Origin: CAZJYC01 sp964550165
GTDB taxonomy: Bacteria > Acidobacteriota > Aminicenantia > Aminicenantales > Aminicenantaceae
Direction: 5' to 3'
DNA length: 8,688 nt
Assembly (NCBI GenBank): GCA_964550165.1
Contig: CAZJYC010000086.1
Location: 1 to 8,688, forward strand
Below are positions 1-5,951 of the stretch, one piece after another; positions within the stretch are counted from its first letter, which is position 1; each line of letters begins with the position of its first letter. Both the position numbers and the translations under genes were made by a program. A model generated the notes under the pieces. The model was not told the DNA's origin and made no database searches. It worked only from the letters and a program-made list of their open reading frames with translations.

Positions 1-843
1 GTTAAGATCAGGGTTTTTAACTCAAAAGGGAAGCTTCTTAGAGTCTTTGGCCGCAAAGGCCAAGGGCCGGGCGAATTCAGCGGGCCGGGCCTTATAAAGG
101 TAATGCCAGACGGGAATATTGTCGTTCATGATGTTTTGACCAGAAGATATTCTTTCTTGACTCCGGAGGGAAAAAGCATAAAGGACATTTCCCAAGGTTC
201 ATTCCTTCTTATAAGTGGAGACACATTCGACAGCCAGGGATTTCTCTACGCAAAGACCAGAAGCAGGTTTGGAGAAAAGCAAGTCGAAGAACTGGTCAAG
301 TTAGATCAGAATATGAATCCTTTGATAAAAATCTCTTCTATCGAAAGAGATCGGAAGCCTCGAGTCTGGTATCTCTTTGAGGGTACGCATTATTTTGACG
401 TGACAAGCAAAGATGAACTGATCTGGCTGATATCATCAAAATATGAAATGAACGTCGTCAATTCTGAGGGAAAACTTGTCAAGCGAATCGTCAAAGACTA
501 CGAGCCTGTCAGAATTACAGGCGCCGAGAAAGAGCGAATCCAAAAAGAAGAATCCTCTGGCTTGCCAGGGAGAATCACTTTCGAGTTTCCCAAGAATTAT
601 CCTCCAGTCGAAGACCTTTTCATAGATGATGAAGACCGGATTTATGTCCGTACATACGAGAAGGATGATAAGGGCGGCGCTTATTACGACATCTTTAGCT
701 CCGAGGGTAGGTACATCTCCCGATTTTCCATTCCCGCACGAGAGCGGGCTATTATTGTCAGGAAGGACAAGTTGTTCTGCTTGATACGAGAAAGCGAGGA
801 AGGCATTCCCCTGGTAAAGAGATACGCCATGGGATGGAAGTAA
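1..843 (+). CDS. 6-bladed beta-propeller (NHL-like) protein, 5' end missing
   Basis: The reading frame is open from the first base of the window and ends at TAA 841-843, so about 280 C-terminal residues are present and the true start lies upstream. An ATG at 103 is internal: the codons before it encode good propeller sequence, including the motif FGRKGQGPGEF typical of 6-bladed beta-propeller/NHL proteins, and then 'MPDGNIVVHD', a classic blade strand pair. Later blades read 'LDQNMNPLIKI', 'VVNSEGKLVKRIV', 'LFIDDEDRIYVRTYE' and 'YDIFSSEGRYISRFSIP', each a strand-turn-strand unit with a conserved Gly or Asp. No catalytic residues are recognisable. In this family such proteins are usually exported lipoproteins or secreted binding domains, but the N-terminus that would show a signal peptide is outside the window. 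The ligand is unknown. A possible terminator lies about 100 bases downstream. Confidence 0.85.
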   Translation, partial: VKIRVFNSKGKLLRVFGRKGQGPGEFSGPGLIKVMPDGNIVVHDVLTRRYSFLTPEGKSIKDISQGSFLLISGDTFDSQGFLYAKTRSRFGEKQVEELVKLDQNMNPLIKISSIERDRKPRVWYLFEGTHYFDVTSKDELIWLISSKYEMNVVNSEGKLVKRIVKDYEPVRITGAEKERIQKEESSGLPGRITFEFPKNYPPVEDLFIDDEDRIYVRTYEKDDKGGAYYDIFSSEGRYISRFSIPARERAIIVRKDKLFCLIRESEEGIPLVKRYAMGWK

Positions 844-852
844 CCTGCCAGC

Positions 853-1009
853 CTTAATTAAAATCCATCGGCCTCTGCCCTGTGGAACACGAACGACGTA
901 GATAAAAAGTGCAAAAAGTAAGATAATTTTGGCTGCCTTGGGCCTCGGGAGGTTTTCCGTTTTTTTTGTATGGAGAAACGCGAACCCTATCTGAATGACT
1001 TAATTAAAA
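853..1009. repeat. 11-bp direct repeat CTTAATTAAAA, two copies
   Basis: The exact word CTTAATTAAAA occurs at 853-863 and again at 999-1009, with 135 bases between. It brackets the putative terminator. The word is A/T-rich and low in complexity, so chance is a real possibility. It could equally be the scar of a small insertion or deletion in the decayed gap. Confidence 0.3.
946..967 (+). terminator. Possible rho-independent terminator after the propeller gene
   Basis: CGGGA (946-950) can pair with TTCCG (955-959 with one G-U pair) around a four-base GGTT loop, and eight T residues follow at 960-967. The stem is short (5 bp), so it would be weak, but the uninterrupted T tract directly after the stem is the expected arrangement. 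It sits about 100 bases past the stop of the propeller gene and would end its transcript. Confidence 0.45.
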
Positions 1010-1075
1010 AAAGAAAATCGCGATAAAAGTGATGATAGAGGAACAGTTGATGGATCGATTGAAAAAGCGGAGATC

Positions 1076-1130
1076 GGCACCTGAGCAGTGCCCCTATCAA
1101 ATCATTTAAGAATCTAACTGTGGAGGTGCC
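1076..1130. repeat. Competing inverted repeats sharing one arm
   Basis: GGCACCT at 1076-1082 is perfectly complementary to AGGTGCC at 1124-1130 (7 bp, 41-base loop). Its first five bases can instead pair with GTGCC at 1088-1092 (5 bp, 7-base loop). The two hairpins exclude each other, which is the geometry of an attenuator or switch. It lies just upstream of the PEP-synthase-like remnant and might be a leftover of that gene's leader. The stems are short and may be coincidental. Confidence 0.25.
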
Positions 1131-1172
1131 TTTACTCAGAAGCTGATTTTATTTTAAAATGAACACATCCTG

Positions 1173-1340
1173 ATGAATGGCCTAATTGTTAATGAAGCTG
1201 GAGATGTCAAAGTCTATGGCGCAGGTTCTGTGGGCGGCAAAGACGCCGGCTTGATCAAGATCAATGAGCTTTCCTTGCCCAAAGTCAGCAAGCTAAAAAC
1301 CCATATCCTCACGACCTCCTTTTTCGACCGTTTCCTCTAA
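1173..1340 (+). pseudogene. PEP synthase/PPDK-type N-terminal domain fragment
   Basis: An open frame from ATG 1173 to TAA 1338-1340 encodes 55 residues. The stretch 'YGAGSVGGKDAGLIKINE' carries the GGK-x-A-x-L signature found in the PEP/pyruvate-binding (ATP-grasp) domain of PEP synthase and pyruvate phosphate dikinase. It is followed by 'LKTHILTTSFFDRFL', matching that family's strand and helix 'vlTTdxFDxF'. The intact enzymes run to several hundred residues, so nearly everything is missing: the frame stops right after FDRFL, and upstream an in-frame TAA (1155-1157) cuts it off. No downstream continuation in another frame was recognisable. I read it as a decayed fragment. A short expressed peptide is possible but there is no strong ribosome binding site. 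Confidence 0.55.
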
Positions 1341-1496
1341 GATGACCGCCGATTTGAGGGAGAAGGGCCAGTCTGAGAATTATTTTGTGAGACTGCTTAT
1401 TATAAAGAAAGTGTGAAAGGACGGACTGCAGGAAGCTAAGTCTAAAGAGGAACCGCAAAAAATAAGGCCCTTTCCTGAAAAAATTAGTTTTTCTAG

Positions 1497-1562
1497 AGTT
1501 GGGTGTCGGTTCACTCAGACCCAAGGTATAAAGCGCTGTTGAAGAAGATAAGATTGGAATAG
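1497..1562 (+). pseudogene. C-terminal remnant of a TPR/TolB-type protein
   Basis: The frame ending at TAG 1560-1562 reads 'VHSDPRYKALLKKIRLE' then stop. This closely resembles the usual C-terminal tail of TolB/TPR and adenylate-cyclase-like TPR proteins ('LRSDPRFxxLLKKMGLE', stop). It is immediately preceded by an in-frame TAG (1494-1496), so only about 21 residues are legible and the rest of the gene has gone. Its position at the natural end of such a protein, terminating at a stop just where family members do, makes coincidence less likely. The match is short and from memory, so confidence is moderate. Confidence 0.5.
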
Positions 1563-1585
1563 GGAAAAAAGCCAAGTTCCGCCCG

Positions 1586-1603
1586 AAATGCCATTTGGCA
1601 TTT
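1586..1603. repeat. 18-bp palindrome with 2-base centre
   Basis: AAATGCCA (1586-1593), TT, TGGCATTT (1596-1603) form a perfect 8-bp inverted repeat. It lies about 110 bases beyond the 3' end of the flavodoxin gene on the minus strand, and about 25 bases after the TPR remnant on the plus strand. It could be part of a bidirectional transcription end or a protein-binding site. No long T run follows in either direction, so I do not call it a terminator. Confidence 0.4.
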
Positions 1604-1712
1604 TCAGTTTATTGAGAGAAGTCGGCGTGAGCCAGCTTTCATTTCCAGGCGATATCGATATTCCTTTCAGGTCAGACCAGATTCAGTTCAATTGGATGAC
1701 AGAATGGATGAT

Positions 1713-2315
1713 TCAGGCGGCGGTTGAAAACTGTTTCAAGATGTCTTCGCCGAATTGCAGACAGTCTTTTCTCTGGAGGTTGTCATAATCTTCGAAGGGA
1801 CGGTTGCCTCTTTGATAGAAGCTTTCCAGGCCTTTGAAATCATCTGGGCTCAGCAGCCTCTTTGTCAGTCGACCAGAGAAAGATTTTTTGAGGGAAGGAT
1901 TTGCTGCGCAGAGTTTGGCCAGCTGGTCAAGATACTGGGAAGCACGTTCGCTTCCTCCTGCGCCGCAGACGACAAAGACAGCTTTTATCTTGCTCGAAAT
2001 TGAAGAGACATTCTGGCTGAGGTAGGATTCCAAAGGTTGGGCAATCCTTCCCCCATAGATTCCAGATCCGACGATTAGATAATCGAAGGAAGAAAGGTCT
2101 GGATTTTCTCGGGCATCAAAGACATCGGCGATGGCACCCATTCCTTCAGAGATCCAGATTGCGGCATCCCTGTTGCTGCCGTAGCGGGTGCCGAAAAGAA
2201 TCGCCCATTTGTTTTTGCTCGGATTGGGGAAGAACTTCAGGGGATATGCTTTGGAAACCAGGATGGCTGTTCCGCCGCCGACCAAAATCGACTTCATGAA
2301 ATTTCTTCGTTCCAT
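1713..2315 (-). CDS. Flavodoxin-fold protein with a twin-arginine leader
   Basis: A 200-residue protein. Residues 1-8 'MERRNFMK' match the Tat pattern RRxFxK, followed by a hydrophobic stretch (residues 9-23, 'SILVGGGTAILVSKA'), so it is probably exported folded or anchored to the membrane. The flavodoxin domain starts near residue 36. 'ILFGTRYGSNRDAA' (39-52) is the FMN-phosphate-binding loop in the HemG-like style, 'DYLIVGSGIYGGRI' (78-91) is the second FMN loop and 'AVFVVCGAGGSE' (112-123) the third strand and loop. Length is slightly above a bare flavodoxin because of the leader. A strong AAGGAGG lies just before the ATG, which supports the start. The role is probably electron transfer through FMN outside the cytoplasm, or a menaquinone- or heme-linked oxidoreductase; partners are not visible. 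It is divergent from the kinase genes and apparently monocistronic. Confidence 0.87.
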   Translation of the reverse strand: MERRNFMKSILVGGGTAILVSKAYPLKFFPNPSKNKWAILFGTRYGSNRDAAIWISEGMGAIADVFDARENPDLSSFDYLIVGSGIYGGRIAQPLESYLSQNVSSISSKIKAVFVVCGAGGSERASQYLDQLAKLCAANPSLKKSFSGRLTKRLLSPDDFKGLESFYQRGNRPFEDYDNLQRKDCLQFGEDILKQFSTAA

Positions 2316-2319
2316 CTGA

Positions 2320-2326
2320 CCTCCTT
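2320..2326 (-). promoter_or_regulatory. Ribosome binding site of the flavodoxin gene
   Basis: On the minus strand AAGGAGG precedes the ATG (2313-2315) with a 4-base spacer. It is a perfect Shine-Dalgarno core and fixes the start so that the twin-arginine leader is included. Confidence 0.8.
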
Positions 2327-2597
2327 TTTATTTCTTTTCGTAATACACTTTATTGATTTCGTCTAAAGGAAACAACTTATATGAGATCAAGAACCTTTTT
2401 CTAATTGGAGCGGGAAAATAGAGTTTTTTCATCCTGTAAGAAGCTTATTATGTTTTCTTCAAATAATTTCATTTTTGGCTGTGACTGTGTCGGCCGAGCG
2501 AACCTCTTTATGTCGATTTACCCATCCAACCATCGTCAGGAAGTATAAAGTGCGGCTCGAAGAGATGTCAAGTGAAGTTGAGGATTGCTCATGGCGG

Positions 2598-2635
2598 GCC
2601 AAAAAGCCGCAGAGAGGCTAAAACGCCGAGAGAGG
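2598..2635. repeat. Short imperfect direct repeat, GCCG(C)AGAGAGG
   Basis: GCCGCAGAGAGG at 2606-2617 recurs as GCCGAGAGAGG at 2625-2635, separated by CTAAAAC, with a further GCC-AAAA unit just before (2598-2605). The purine-rich units are spaced 8-10 bases apart. This resembles the short degenerate 'GCCGCAAAGACGC'-like patches that I recall from intergenic DNA of many environmental bacteria. Two copies spaced about 18 bases apart could also be tandem regulator sites upstream of the kinase. Confidence 0.35.
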
Positions 2636-2646
2636 TCTGTTTTCAT

Positions 2647-2676
2647 TTGACTAATCTGCCCCTTCACTGCTAATCT
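2647..2676 (+). promoter_or_regulatory. Weak candidate promoter for the first kinase gene
   Basis: TTGACT (2647-2652) matches the -35 consensus at five of six positions and TAATCT (2671-2676) is a poor -10, with an 18-base spacer. It would start transcription about 20 bases before the GTG. The -10 is weak and promoter rules in this lineage are not well known, so this is only a candidate. Confidence 0.22.
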
Positions 2677-2691
2677 TTAGCCATACTTGAT

Positions 2692-2698
2692 AAAAGGG
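2692..2698 (+). promoter_or_regulatory. Ribosome binding site supporting the GTG start
   Basis: AAAAGGG ends 7 bases before GTG 2706. An in-frame TAA at 2700-2702 leaves no room for an earlier start, and the zinc-ribbon cysteines begin at residue 5. GTG is therefore the only sensible initiation codon for the first kinase. Confidence 0.6.
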
Positions 2699-2705
2699 AT
2701 AAGTA

Positions 2706-5700
2706 GTGACCATCAAATGCCCCAAATGTGATACTGATAACACTTCCGATTCCCAATTTTGTAAAAAGTGTGGCACACCGCTCCCGTCTTTAAAGGACAT
2801 CTCCGTTTCTCAGACTGAAACCCTTCAAACTCCCATCAAAGAACTCACCACTGGCTCTTCCTTTGCCGGGCGCTACCAGATTATCGAGGAGCTGGGCAAG
2901 GGAGGCATGGGCAGGGTCTACAAGGTTTTCGACCAGGAAGTCCAGGCCAAAATGGCCTTGAAGCTCATCAAGCCCGAGATATCGGCTGATAAGCAGACCA
3001 TCAATCGCTTCCGGAATGAGCTCAAGATTGCCCGGGATATCTCGCACAAAAACATCTGCCGGATGTATGACCTGGGCAAGGAAGCCGGCAACTACTTCAT
3101 CACCATGGAGTATGTGTCAGGAGAAGACCTCAAGAGCTTCATCCGAAGGTCACGGCAGTTAGTGGTGGGGACCGCTATATTTATTGCCAAGCAGGTCTGT
3201 GAAGGACTGGCTGAAGCTCATCGGCTTGGTGTTGTTCACCGCGATCTTAAACCGGGCAACATCATGATTGACCGGGAGGGCAATGCCAAGATCATGGATT
3301 TTGGGATCGCCCGCTCCTTTTCGGTCAAGGGGATAACAGGTGCTGGAGTGATGATCGGGACGCCTGAATACATGAGCCCGGAGCAGGTTGAAGGCAAGGA
3401 AGTCGACCAGCGTTCAGACATCTATTCGTTGGGTATTATCCTCTATGAAATGCTGACTGGCCAGGTGCCTTTTGAAGGAGATACGCCATTCACCGTCGGC
3501 GTCAAACACAAGAGCGAAATCCCAAAAGACCCCAGTGAGCTGAATGCTCAGATTCCTCAGGACCTCAACCGCCTTGTCCTTAAATGCCTGGAGAAGACTA
3601 AAGAAAGACGCTACCAGACAGCTGGGGAGCTTGGGGATGACCTTGAGAAAATCGAAAAGGGCATTCCGACCGCAAAACGTCCCATTCCCAAGAGGAAGAC
3701 AATCACCTCAAAGCCAATCACAGTGACCCTCAGCCGGAAAAAATTGCTCATTCCGGCGTTTGTCACGGCCTTGGTCGGCCTTGCAGTAGTTATCTGGTTT
3801 GTTTTTCTTAAAAAGGAAGCTCCTCTTGTTCCCGAGCAAAAACGCTCTATCGCCGTCATCAGCTTTGAAAACCAGTCAGGAGATAAAGCTTATGATTATC
3901 TGAGTAAGGTCATTCCCAACCTTCTCATCACCAACCTCGAGCAGTCTGGATATTTCAATGTGACGACATGGGAAAGGATGCGCGACCTTCTCAAACAAGT
4001 CGGGAAAGGAGATATTGAATTCATCAATTCGGACCTCGGCTTCGAGCTCTGTCAAAAAGACGGTGTTGAGGTCATTGTGCTTGGCCTTGTTTCCAAATCC
4101 GGCAACACCTTTGTCACAGACGCGAAAGTCCTGGATGTCGGGACAAAGAAATTGCTGGGCACAGCCAATTCCAGGGGAAACAGCGCGGACAGCATCTTTA
4201 AAAACCAGATTGACGACCTAAGCAGGCAGATCGCTAAGAGCGTTGGCCTTTCTGAGCGCAGAATAGAAGCGGCCAAGATGCAGGTCCGAGATGTCACGAC
4301 GAGCTCAACCGAGGCCTACAACTATTATCTCAAGGGAAAGGAGCAGCTAACAGATTCTGACTGGGATGGAGCCAGACAGTCTTTTGAGAAAGCCGTTGAA
4401 CTCGACCCGACCTTTGCTTCTGCTTACTATTTCCTGTCTTGGGTTTACAGCCTATTAAATAATTCACGAGAGAGCGAGAAAGCTCTTAAGAAAGCATGGG
4501 ATTTTTCCCAAAAGGTAACAGAAAAAGAAAGGCTTTTAATCGAAGCCGATTATGCGCGTTATATAGAAAGAAATAGTAAGAAGAGTCTCCAGATCCTTAA
4601 AGAAACCGCAGACAAGTATCCCAAAGATAAAGAAGTGCACTTTGAGCTTGCTGTGATTTATAGCAGCAGAGCAATGCACGAGCAATCCATCGAGGAATGC
4701 AACAAAGCTTTGATGCTCGATCCCAACTTCCCGGATGCCCTGAGTATGGTCGCTTTCGAATATATAAAATTGAAGAATTTTGAAAAGGCTGTTGAATACT
4801 TCAAGAAGTATGCCTCTGTTTTGCCCGGAAAGCCCAACCCCCACGATTTTTTAGCTGAAGCCTATTTTTATATGGGAAAACTTGATGAGGCCATAGAGAA
4901 TTACAAAAAGGCTTTGGAGGTCAAGCCTGATTTTTATGATTCAATGCCTCCTCTGGCATACATCTATGCCCTCAGAGAAGATTATTCTGAAGCCTCAAGA
5001 TGGTTAGATAGATACCTTGAAGTTGCTCCATCCTCAGGTGTTAAGCTCGTTGGCTATACACGGAAAGGATTTTATAGCGCCTGGCTTGGTGGTCTGGAGA
5101 AGTCTTTAGGCTTTCTCCAGAGGGCAGAAGATTTAGCTGACGCCATGGCTGCTAAAGAATGGAAGGCAAGATTGAGCTGGCTCAGGTTGTGGATCTATTA
5201 TGACAGGCATGAACTTGAACTCAGCCGGAAGCAGAATGAAGTCTCGCTCCGCATTAATCTCGAAAGAGATCCGAAATACAAGGTCTATTATGAAGCTTGT
5301 TACAAATTCGCTCTTGGATTAATAGAATTAGAAGAAGGAAGGTTAGACTCAGCGAAGAGCAGATTAAGAGAGATAGATTCTGTTTTGCCCGGGTTTATCT
5401 CACACATGAAAGATAATCTTCAATTTTGTCATAATCGCCTTAGCTCAGAAATCTTTCTGGCAGAGGGATCTCTCGGCAAAGCCAGAGAAACTTTCGAAAA
5501 AATATTGCTTTCAGCACCGCCTGGTTCTTTATTTTTTCCTCTAAGGGGAAATGAAATATTTTATAATACGCCATTCCTCCAAGATGTTTTGGCCAGAGCT
5601 TATGCGAAAATAGGGGATTTGGACAAAGCCATTGCTGAATACGAGCGGCTGGTCACTTTTGATCCGAAGATTGAGTCCCGCTTCCTCGTTCATCCCCTCT

Positions 5701-5858
5701 ATCATTACAGATTAGCCAAGCTGTATGAGCAAAAAGGCCTGAAAGCGAAAGCGATAGAGCAATACCAGAAATTCCTCGACCTCTGGAAAGACGCTGATCC
5801 TGGCCTTCCCGAAGTCGAGGATGCAAAGAAGCTGCTGGCTGGGCTGAAGGCCACATGA
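2706..5858 (+). CDS. Zinc ribbon - Ser/Thr protein kinase - TM - TolB-like - TPR receptor kinase
   Basis: A 1050-residue Hanks-type receptor kinase starting at GTG. A zinc ribbon (C5, C8, C19, C22) opens the protein. The kinase domain (about 57-318) has a glycine loop GKGGMG (64-69), the ATP lysine in 'MALK' (K86), the catalytic HRDLKPGN (178-185), DFG (198-200) and GTPEYMSPE (218-226); all key residues are present, so it should be active. The activation loop contains Thr/Ser for autophosphorylation. A Lys/Arg-rich linker leads to a single transmembrane helix (about 347-368), placing the rest outside the cytoplasm. Residues about 380-520 resemble TolB/FlgO-like domains ('SIAVISFENQSGD'). From about 532 to the end lie multiple TPR units, clearest at 536-570, 642-778 and 956-1045. 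The ligand sensed by the outer part and the substrate are unknown. A paralogous kinase follows 93 bases downstream on the same strand. The TPR half is visibly more A/T-rich than the kinase half. Confidence 0.93.
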   Translation: MTIKCPKCDTDNTSDSQFCKKCGTPLPSLKDISVSQTETLQTPIKELTTGSSFAGRYQIIEELGKGGMGRVYKVFDQEVQAKMALKLIKPEISADKQTINRFRNELKIARDISHKNICRMYDLGKEAGNYFITMEYVSGEDLKSFIRRSRQLVVGTAIFIAKQVCEGLAEAHRLGVVHRDLKPGNIMIDREGNAKIMDFGIARSFSVKGITGAGVMIGTPEYMSPEQVEGKEVDQRSDIYSLGIILYEMLTGQVPFEGDTPFTVGVKHKSEIPKDPSELNAQIPQDLNRLVLKCLEKTKERRYQTAGELGDDLEKIEKGIPTAKRPIPKRKTITSKPITVTLSRKKLLIPAFVTALVGLAVVIWFVFLKKEAPLVPEQKRSIAVISFENQSGDKAYDYLSKVIPNLLITNLEQSGYFNVTTWERMRDLLKQVGKGDIEFINSDLGFELCQKDGVEVIVLGLVSKSGNTFVTDAKVLDVGTKKLLGTANSRGNSADSIFKNQIDDLSRQIAKSVGLSERRIEAAKMQVRDVTTSSTEAYNYYLKGKEQLTDSDWDGARQSFEKAVELDPTFASAYYFLSWVYSLLNNSRESEKALKKAWDFSQKVTEKERLLIEADYARYIERNSKKSLQILKETADKYPKDKEVHFELAVIYSSRAMHEQSIEECNKALMLDPNFPDALSMVAFEYIKLKNFEKAVEYFKKYASVLPGKPNPHDFLAEAYFYMGKLDEAIENYKKALEVKPDFYDSMPPLAYIYALREDYSEASRWLDRYLEVAPSSGVKLVGYTRKGFYSAWLGGLEKSLGFLQRAEDLADAMAAKEWKARLSWLRLWIYYDRHELELSRKQNEVSLRINLERDPKYKVYYEACYKFALGLIELEEGRLDSAKSRLREIDSVLPGFISHMKDNLQFCHNRLSSEIFLAEGSLGKARETFEKILLSAPPGSLFFPLRGNEIFYNTPFLQDVLARAYAKIGDLDKAIAEYERLVTFDPKIESRFLVHPLYHYRLAKLYEQKGLKAKAIEQYQKFLDLWKDADPGLPEVEDAKKLLAGLKAT

Positions 5859-5894
5859 TAGGGTAGCAGGAATTTGGTTTTTAGCTCTGGCGGC

Positions 5895-5926
5895 GATAAT
5901 TGATAAGTCATTATCTTGGTTATCAA
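5895..5926. promoter_or_regulatory. Inverted GATAA array between the two kinase genes
   Basis: Four GATAA half-sites lie in 30 bases: forward at 5895-5899 and 5902-5906, reverse (TTATC) at 5911-5915 and 5920-5924. The outer TTGATAA (5900-5906) and TTATCAA (5920-5926) are a perfect 7-bp inverted repeat whose arms start 20 bases apart, about two helical turns. The inner pair GATAA-GTCA-TTATC can fold as a small hairpin. It may be an operator for the downstream kinase or an RNA structure in a shared transcript. There is no T tract for a terminator. Confidence 0.35.
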
Positions 5927-5951
5927 AGTGTTGGAAATTGGGTAATAGTCC

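Larger units (their letters stand above)
844..1712. other. 869-base stretch without an intact recognisable gene
   Basis: No frame on either strand gives a convincing full-length protein here. The region holds a possible terminator (946-967), an 11-bp direct repeat (853-863 and 999-1009), a set of competing inverted repeats (1076-1130), a PEP-synthase-like fragment (1173-1340), a TPR-protein C-terminal remnant (1497-1562) and an 18-bp palindrome (1586-1603). Stops are frequent in all frames between the two protein-like remnants. The picture fits a decayed region where one or two genes have been deleted or scrambled. A tiny frame at 1032-1109 (25 residues, ATG to TAA) is open but has no recognisable similarity or clear ribosome binding site, so I do not call it a gene. 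Confidence 0.6.
2316..2705. other. Divergent intergenic region
   Basis: 390 bases between the flavodoxin (-) and kinase (+) starts, long enough for two promoters. No convincing gene or RNA is seen. It holds a strong ribosome binding site for the flavodoxin gene, a repetitive purine-rich patch at 2598-2635, a weak promoter-like pair at 2647-2676, and a pair of GATAA words just before the kinase start. The half next to the flavodoxin gene is distinctly A/T-rich. Confidence 0.6.

Noticed and set aside
853..1009. The direct repeat as target-site duplication of an insertion element
   Set aside because: The word is A/T-rich, and the 135 bases between contain no inverted ends or transposase sequence, so an insertion is not supported.
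1032..1109. Small open frame of 25 codons as a leader peptide gene
   Set aside because: It has no strong ribosome binding site or regulatory codon run, and such short frames arise often by chance.
1309..1575. Minus-strand open frame of 88 codons
   Set aside because: The protein has no recognisable motif, is rich in Ser, Leu and Phe, and lies opposite the readable plus-strand remnants at 1173-1340 and 1497-1562.
1588..1788. Plus-strand open frame of 66 codons
   Set aside because: It overlaps the 3' end of the flavodoxin gene on the other strand, has no clear ribosome binding site and no recognisable domain.
4536..4844. Minus-strand open frame of 102 codons
   Set aside because: It lies entirely inside the TPR part of the first kinase, whose coding evidence is far stronger; the antisense protein has no recognisable features.
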